Source of the DNA: Myxococcales bacterium
GTDB lineage: Bacteria; Myxococcota_A; Polyangia; Polyangiales; Houyiibacteriaceae
Assembly: GCA_020354595.1 (NCBI GenBank)
Contig: CP070650.1
Coordinates: forward strand, 2,602,096-2,612,748
Reading direction: 5' to 3'
Length of the DNA: 10,653 nucleotides
Shown: positions 6,687-10,653 of the stretch, piece by piece
Position numbering within the stretch: position 1 is the first letter of the stretch
Layout: every line of letters starts with the position of its first letter
The notes under the pieces: generated by a model
What the model was told of the DNA's origin: nothing
What the model saw: the letters and a program-made list of their open reading frames with translations, nothing else
Databases searched by the model: none
Program-made: the position numbers and the translations under genes

Positions 6687-7283
6687 GTGTCTCGAAACCG
6701 CCGCTCGCCGAAGGCCATCGTCCTATGTCTGGCCGCAGTCGCTGCTCTTACGGCGATGGATCTCGGCTCGAAGCAGTGGGCCCTCGGGCAGCTCTCGCAG
6801 CCCTCGACGCTTGGCTCGGACCCCGTATGCGCCGCGGATGAGTACGGCCGGATTCGCCCCCAGCGCGCCCAGCGCGCCCCCGTCGTCTTGATCGACGGCT
6901 ACCTCGAGTTTCGATACGCCGAGAACTGCGGCGCCGCGTTCGGCTTCATGCGGGACATGCCCAGCGTCGTTCGCAAGGGCGTATTCTACGTCGCGGCCAC
7001 CGGAGCGGTCGTGCTGCTCCTCTGGATGTTCGTCACGGGCCGCGGCGGCACGTTGTTCGCGGTCAGCGTGCCCCTCATCGTCGCGGGCGCAGTCGGCAAC
7101 TTCGTCGACCGCCTGAACCTCGGCTACGTGGTCGACTTCATCCGCTTTCACATCAACGACCGCTGGGCGTATCCGACGTTCAACGTGGCAGACGCCTGGA
7201 TCACGATCGGGGTGGCGTTGATCCTGATCGAAGGCTTCATCGACGGGCGTAGAGAGAAAAGGGCCAACGCGCAAAACGCGTGA
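6687..7283 (+). CDS. lspA: Lipoprotein signal peptidase (signal peptidase II)
   Basis: 198 aa from the GTG at 6687. This inner-membrane aspartyl protease removes the signal peptide of diacylglyceryl-modified prolipoproteins. It has four hydrophobic segments: about 10-27, 97-116, 122-139 and 165-183. The family boxes are all present: DLGSK (25-29), YAENCGAAFGF (77-87), GAVGNFVDRL (134-143) with catalytic Asp141, VDFI (149-152), and FNVADAWI (165-172) with catalytic Asp169. The loop between the first box and NCGAAF is about 20 residues longer than in E. coli LspA and carries a basic stretch (GRIRPQRAQRAP). An upstream in-frame TTG at 6651 is rejected as the start because it is the first base triplet of the -35 element. 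No Shine-Dalgarno site is visible. Divergent from the ribbon-helix-helix operon and convergent with ileS. Confidence 0.95.
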   Translation: MSRNRRSPKAIVLCLAAVAALTAMDLGSKQWALGQLSQPSTLGSDPVCAADEYGRIRPQRAQRAPVVLIDGYLEFRYAENCGAAFGFMRDMPSVVRKGVFYVAATGAVVLLLWMFVTGRGGTLFAVSVPLIVAGAVGNFVDRLNLGYVVDFIRFHINDRWAYPTFNVADAWITIGVALILIEGFIDGRREKRANAQNA

Positions 7284-7290
7284 GCGCCGG

Positions 7291-7341
7291 AACTCAGCTC
7301 CCAGTTCTGAGATCTGAATACTGAGAACTGAGAACTGGGTT
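7291..7341. repeat. Degenerate heptamer repeat forming a hairpin between lspA and ileS
   Basis: The 77-bp gap between the two convergent stops reads as imperfect 7-bp units related to CTGAGAA: AACTCAG, CTCCCAG, TTCTGAG, ATCTGAA, then CTGAGAA twice and CTGGGTT. Units on the two sides are complementary, so CCCAGTTCT (7300-7308) pairs perfectly with AGAACTGGG (7331-7339), and CAGTTCT (7302-7308) can alternatively pair with AGAACTG (7324-7330). It may serve as a bidirectional terminator, but there is no T-tract on either strand. Confidence 0.6.
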
Positions 7342-7360
7342 CTTGGAGGGGGACCGGGAC

Positions 7361-10300
7361 CTACACCGCCGTGATCGCGAGCCCCAACTGAGCTCCCTCG
7401 ACTTCCGTATCGTACTCGCTCGTGGCCGCGTCGCTGCGGCGGAAACCCGTCGCCAACGTCTCCCCGGCGATCCGCTCCGCGTGCTCCTCGATAGCCTGGG
7501 CCAAGTCTCCGTCGGCGGTCCAGCTCACGTTGATTCGAGCTTCGTAGGCCAAGTCCATGGCTTTGCGCGCGCGTTGGATGCGGTTGATCACCTCGCGGGC
7601 GAGGCCCTCTCGGCGGAGACTGTCGTCTAGGCGCGTGTCGAGCACGACGACCTGGCCGCCGCCCGATGCCGCGGCGAAGTCTTCGCGCGCACTCAGCCGG
7701 ACCTCCACCTCGTCAGGCGTGAGCTCCACCGATCCGTCTGGAAGGCTGACGACGATCTTCCCGTTCTCTTCCATCTCGGCATAGAGGGTGGAGCCGTCGG
7801 CTTCGGCGAGAGCCTTCTTGCAGGCAGGCACCCGTTTGCCGAGCTTGGGGCCGAGCACGCGGAAGTTCGGCAGAAGCTGGAACTCGACGTACTTGGCTGG
7901 CTCTTGGGTGAACCCGAGATCGCGCACGTTGAGCTCCTCGCGAATCGCACTCGAGAAACGATCGATGCCTCGGCGCTCCGCATCGTTGGCTACGACGACG
8001 ATCGCTTCGGCAAGCGGCTGGCGGACCTTGAGCTTGTTCTCGTTCCGAACCCGTTGACCGAGGGTGACCGCATTGCGCACTCGCTCCATCGTGGTGCGGA
8101 GCCCGTCGTCGACGCGTGAGTCGTCGGGCTCCGGGAACGCAGCGAGATGCACGGACTCGGGGGCCGACGCGTCCTGCTTGCGCACGAGGTTCTGAAACAG
8201 CGTCTCGGTCATGAACGGAATGAACGGGGCTGCGAGCTTGGTGAGATCGACCAGTACTTCGTAGAGCGTGCTGAACGCGGCTCGCTTGTCGTCCGAATCG
8301 TCGGATGCCCAGAACCGAGAACGGCTCCTGCGGACATACCAATTCGAAAGGCCGTCCACGAAGCCGAGGAGGTGCCGCACGGCCATGTGGCTCTTGTAGT
8401 CGTCGAGCTCGGTACGCAGCGTTCGAACCGTGGAGTCCAGCTCGGCGAGCATCCAGCGGTCCATGTCCGGTCGATCCGCGAGCGCAGGGCGATCCGCGTT
8501 CGGGTCCCACCCGTCGATGTTCGCGTAGGTCACGAAGAAGCTGTAGACGTTCCAAATCTTCAGCAAGAACTCGCGTACGGCGTCGGTGGCGGCGTCATCG
8601 AAGAATCGGGTGTTCTGCCCCGGGACGGTGTTCGCGTAGAGCGCCCATCGAACCGCGTCTGCGCCTACGCGGTCCATCAGCACGAGCGGGTCGGTGTAGT
8701 TCTTGTCGCGCTTGCTGAGCTTCTTTCCCTTTTCGTCGGTCATCAGTCCTAGCACGACGCAGTTCTCGAACGGATGGGGAAGGGGACGCTCTGGGAACAT
8801 CAAGGAGCTGATCGTCATGAGCGAATAAAACCAGCCTCGCGTTTGGTCGACGGCCTCCGTAATGAAGTCGGCCGGGAAGCTCCGCTCGAATCCGTCCGCG
8901 TTCTGGTGGGGGAAGCCCCATTGCGCGAACGGCATGCAGCCCGAATCGAACCAGCAGTCGATGACCTCAGGCACGCGCCGGTAGACGCCCGGCTCACCGT
9001 CCTTGGTCCAGGTCACCTCATCGATCCACGGCTTGTGAACCATCAGATGATCCTGAAGTGACGGATCGGCCGCCTTGGCTTTTTCGAAGTGGGCGAACGC
9101 GTCGGGATTCCGCTCCAGGATCTCGGCCACCGAACCTACGGACTCGACGGCGCCCGTCTCGTTGTTCTTCCAGATCGGAAGCGGCGTTCCCCAGAAGCGC
9201 TCCCGCGACAACGCCCAGTCGACGTTCCCCTCGAGGAACTGGCCCATGCGTCCATTCTTGATGTGCTCGGGCTCCCAGTGGACGTCCTGGTTGTTCTCTT
9301 TGACGCGCTCGATCTCCTGCGTCGTTCGGATGAACCACGACCGGCGCGCGTACTGAATGAGGGGGTCGTCCATCGCCCGCCAGCAGAACGGATAGTCGTG
9401 GCGGTAGACCTCTTCTTTGAAGAGCACCCCTCGAGCGCGAAGGTTGCGGATGATGTCGCGGTCTGCCTCTTTGCAGAAGCGACCGGCGAAATCGGTGACT
9501 TCGTCGGGGAACGTGCCGTCGGGCTTCAGCAGCTGCAGGAAGCCCATCCCTTTTTCCTTGCAGACCCGGAAGTCATCCTCGCCGAAGGCAGGTGCGAGGT
9601 GCACGAGACCCGAACCGCTGTCGAGGGACACGAAGTCGGCGTCGACGACCTGCCACGCGGGCCCTCCTTCGGGATCGGCATATCGGAACGGTGGCTCGTA
9701 GCGCATCCCGACCAACTCGGTGCCTTTGCGGGTCGCGACGATGTTGGTTTCGACGTCGTCGCCTAGCACCCTGTCGACGAGCGCAGCCGCGAGGATCAAG
9801 CGCTCGCCGTCCTCCAGCTCGATCGTGGCGTAGTCGGTCTTCGGGTCGACGGCGAGTGCGATGTTCGACGGCAAGGTCCAAGGCGTCGTAGTCCAAGCAA
9901 GGAAGGAGGTCTTGTCCTCGCCTTCGACCGGGAAACGAATCATCACCGACGGATCGTCGATGGTCTTGTACCCTTGGCCGACCTCGCCCGCAGAGAGCGC
10001 GGTGCCGCCGTGGGGCCACCACCACACGACGTTGTAGCCTTGATACAGCAGCCCCTTGTCGAACATCTCCGAGAGCGCCCACCAGACGCTCTCGATGTAC
10101 GACTTGTGAAAGGTCACGTACGCGGAGTCGAAGTCGACCCAGAAGCCGATGCGCTCGGTCATCCTGCGCCACTCGCCGATGTACTTGAACACCGAATCGA
10201 TGCACTTGCGGCTGAACGCCTCGACGCCGTACTCCTGAATCGCTTCACGCCCGCTGATGCCGAGCTCCTTTTCGACTTCGACCTCGACGGGCAGGCCATG

Positions 10301-10561
10301 GGTGTCCCAGCCGGCGCGGCGCGGTACTTGGTAGCCGCACATGGTCCGGTACCGAAGAAACACGTCCTTCATCACCCGGGTGAGCACGTGGCCCGGATGC
10401 GGCATCCCGTTGGCGGTCGGCGGGCCCTCGTAGAAAACGAACGCCTTCTTGTCCCGCCCGCCTCGCAGCGTCTTTTCGAAAATGCTGGCGTTCTCCCAGA
10501 AAGCGAGCTGGGTCGCGTCGAGCTCGGGGAAGGCTACCTGCGGGGAGACGGGGTCGAACAT
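7361..10561 (-). CDS. ileS: Isoleucyl-tRNA synthetase, type 2 (eukaryote-like)
   Basis: 1066 aa. Class I synthetase that activates isoleucine with ATP, charges tRNA-Ile and edits mischarged valine. In order: PPTANGMPHPGH with the HIGH-type motif HPGH (55-58); GWDTHGLPVEVEVEKELG; the CP1 editing domain with AWTTTPWTLPSN and SGLVHLAPAFGEDDF; SRERFWGTPLPIW; DCWFDSG; DQTRGWFYSLM; and GKKLSKRDKNYTDP with the KMSKS-type motif KLSKR near 614-618. An anticodon-binding helical domain and a C-terminal extension follow. GWDTHGLPVE together with SKRDKNYTDP and the length fit the type 2 (IleS2) clade rather than the usual bacterial type 1. Type 2 enzymes are known to be less sensitive to mupirocin; the motif order here is the ordinary HxGH. 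Start: ATG at 10561 aligns with the family N-terminus; a GTG six codons upstream (10579) is possible. No Shine-Dalgarno is seen for either. Confidence 0.96.
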   Translation of the reverse strand: MFDPVSPQVAFPELDATQLAFWENASIFEKTLRGGRDKKAFVFYEGPPTANGMPHPGHVLTRVMKDVFLRYRTMCGYQVPRRAGWDTHGLPVEVEVEKELGISGREAIQEYGVEAFSRKCIDSVFKYIGEWRRMTERIGFWVDFDSAYVTFHKSYIESVWWALSEMFDKGLLYQGYNVVWWWPHGGTALSAGEVGQGYKTIDDPSVMIRFPVEGEDKTSFLAWTTTPWTLPSNIALAVDPKTDYATIELEDGERLILAAALVDRVLGDDVETNIVATRKGTELVGMRYEPPFRYADPEGGPAWQVVDADFVSLDSGSGLVHLAPAFGEDDFRVCKEKGMGFLQLLKPDGTFPDEVTDFAGRFCKEADRDIIRNLRARGVLFKEEVYRHDYPFCWRAMDDPLIQYARRSWFIRTTQEIERVKENNQDVHWEPEHIKNGRMGQFLEGNVDWALSRERFWGTPLPIWKNNETGAVESVGSVAEILERNPDAFAHFEKAKAADPSLQDHLMVHKPWIDEVTWTKDGEPGVYRRVPEVIDCWFDSGCMPFAQWGFPHQNADGFERSFPADFITEAVDQTRGWFYSLMTISSLMFPERPLPHPFENCVVLGLMTDEKGKKLSKRDKNYTDPLVLMDRVGADAVRWALYANTVPGQNTRFFDDAATDAVREFLLKIWNVYSFFVTYANIDGWDPNADRPALADRPDMDRWMLAELDSTVRTLRTELDDYKSHMAVRHLLGFVDGLSNWYVRRSRSRFWASDDSDDKRAAFSTLYEVLVDLTKLAAPFIPFMTETLFQNLVRKQDASAPESVHLAAFPEPDDSRVDDGLRTTMERVRNAVTLGQRVRNENKLKVRQPLAEAIVVVANDAERRGIDRFSSAIREELNVRDLGFTQEPAKYVEFQLLPNFRVLGPKLGKRVPACKKALAEADGSTLYAEMEENGKIVVSLPDGSVELTPDEVEVRLSAREDFAAASGGGQVVVLDTRLDDSLRREGLAREVINRIQRARKAMDLAYEARINVSWTADGDLAQAIEEHAERIAGETLATGFRRSDAATSEYDTEVEGAQLGLAITAV

Positions 10562-10612
10562 GGCCACGCGGCATACCACGACAGGCCGCGATTTCCACCG
10601 GGACCGGCTGGT

Positions 10613-10641
10613 TTGAGAACCGCCGGCGCTCCTGTTAGACC
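10613..10641 (+). promoter_or_regulatory. Promoter of the right-edge gene (TTGAGA / TAGACC)
   Basis: TTGAGA (10613-10618, five of six matches) and TAGACC (10636-10641) are 17 bp apart and lie in the 86 bp between ileS and an ATG at 10648. The -10 region shares the string TGTTAGA-NN-CCGC with the lspA promoter. The -10 ends 6 nt before the ATG, which again leaves essentially no leader. Confidence 0.45.
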
Positions 10642-10647
10642 CCGCTC

Positions 10648-10653
10648 ATGGCT
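10648..10653 (+). CDS. Probable start of a gene running off the right edge
   Basis: Only ATG GCT (Met-Ala) is inside the window. It is called because a promoter-like TTGAGA/TAGACC pair lies immediately upstream with the same geometry as at lspA, and because the region upstream of ileS would otherwise be empty. It would be divergent from ileS. The product is unknown. Confidence 0.35.

Noticed and set aside
10387..10407. Swapped HIGH motif associated with very high mupirocin resistance in some type 2 IleRS
   Set aside because: The motif reads HPGH, the ordinary order, so only the general type 2 tolerance can be proposed.
10562..10653. T-box or other riboswitch upstream of ileS
   Set aside because: Only 86 nt separate ileS from the divergent start, and no specifier hairpin or antiterminator-like T-box sequence is visible.

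Overview
The window is GC-rich, with strong G/C preference at third codon positions, and has AT-rich pockets only at some gene starts. A lysine/alanine-rich histone-H1-like tail, a fused HyuA-HyuB oxoprolinase, a type 2 isoleucyl-tRNA synthetase and start codons without Shine-Dalgarno sites fit a Myxococcota-like (former Deltaproteobacteria) chromosome. That assignment is inference; there is no rRNA or other phylogenetic marker here. I see no insertion sequence, phage gene, tRNA or CRISPR array.

Layout, left to right. (1) The 3' end of a + strand gene (1-75) meets a convergent - strand gene (127-1473) across a short hairpin. The - strand gene encodes an SRPBCC/AHSA1-type domain joined through a Pro-rich and acidic linker to a roughly 265-residue basic tail. 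(2) A + strand two-gene unit follows: a full-length 5-oxoprolinase/hydantoinase A+B fusion (1660-5211) overlapping by ATGA a DUF2062 membrane protein (5208-5762). (3) A - strand two-gene unit (5835-6582) encodes a ribbon-helix-helix-like DNA-binding protein and, overlapping by 8 nt, an 83-aa phasin-like helical protein. (4) Divergent from it is lspA (6687-7283), signal peptidase II. (5) ileS (7361-10561, - strand) converges on lspA across a short degenerate heptamer repeat with a hairpin. (6) At the right edge a promoter-like sequence leads into ATG GCT, the probable start of another + strand gene.

Most genes are housekeeping: lipoprotein maturation, isoleucine charging and 5-oxoproline/hydantoin-type amide hydrolysis. 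The parts deserving a second look are the SRPBCC plus H1-like fusion; the ribbon-helix-helix/phasin-like pair with a perfect 8-bp inverted repeat bracketing its likely -35 element; and promoter-like elements placed so close to the start codons of lspA, the ribbon-helix-helix gene and the right-edge gene that their mRNAs may be leaderless. I found no clear multi-gene defence or mobile system.
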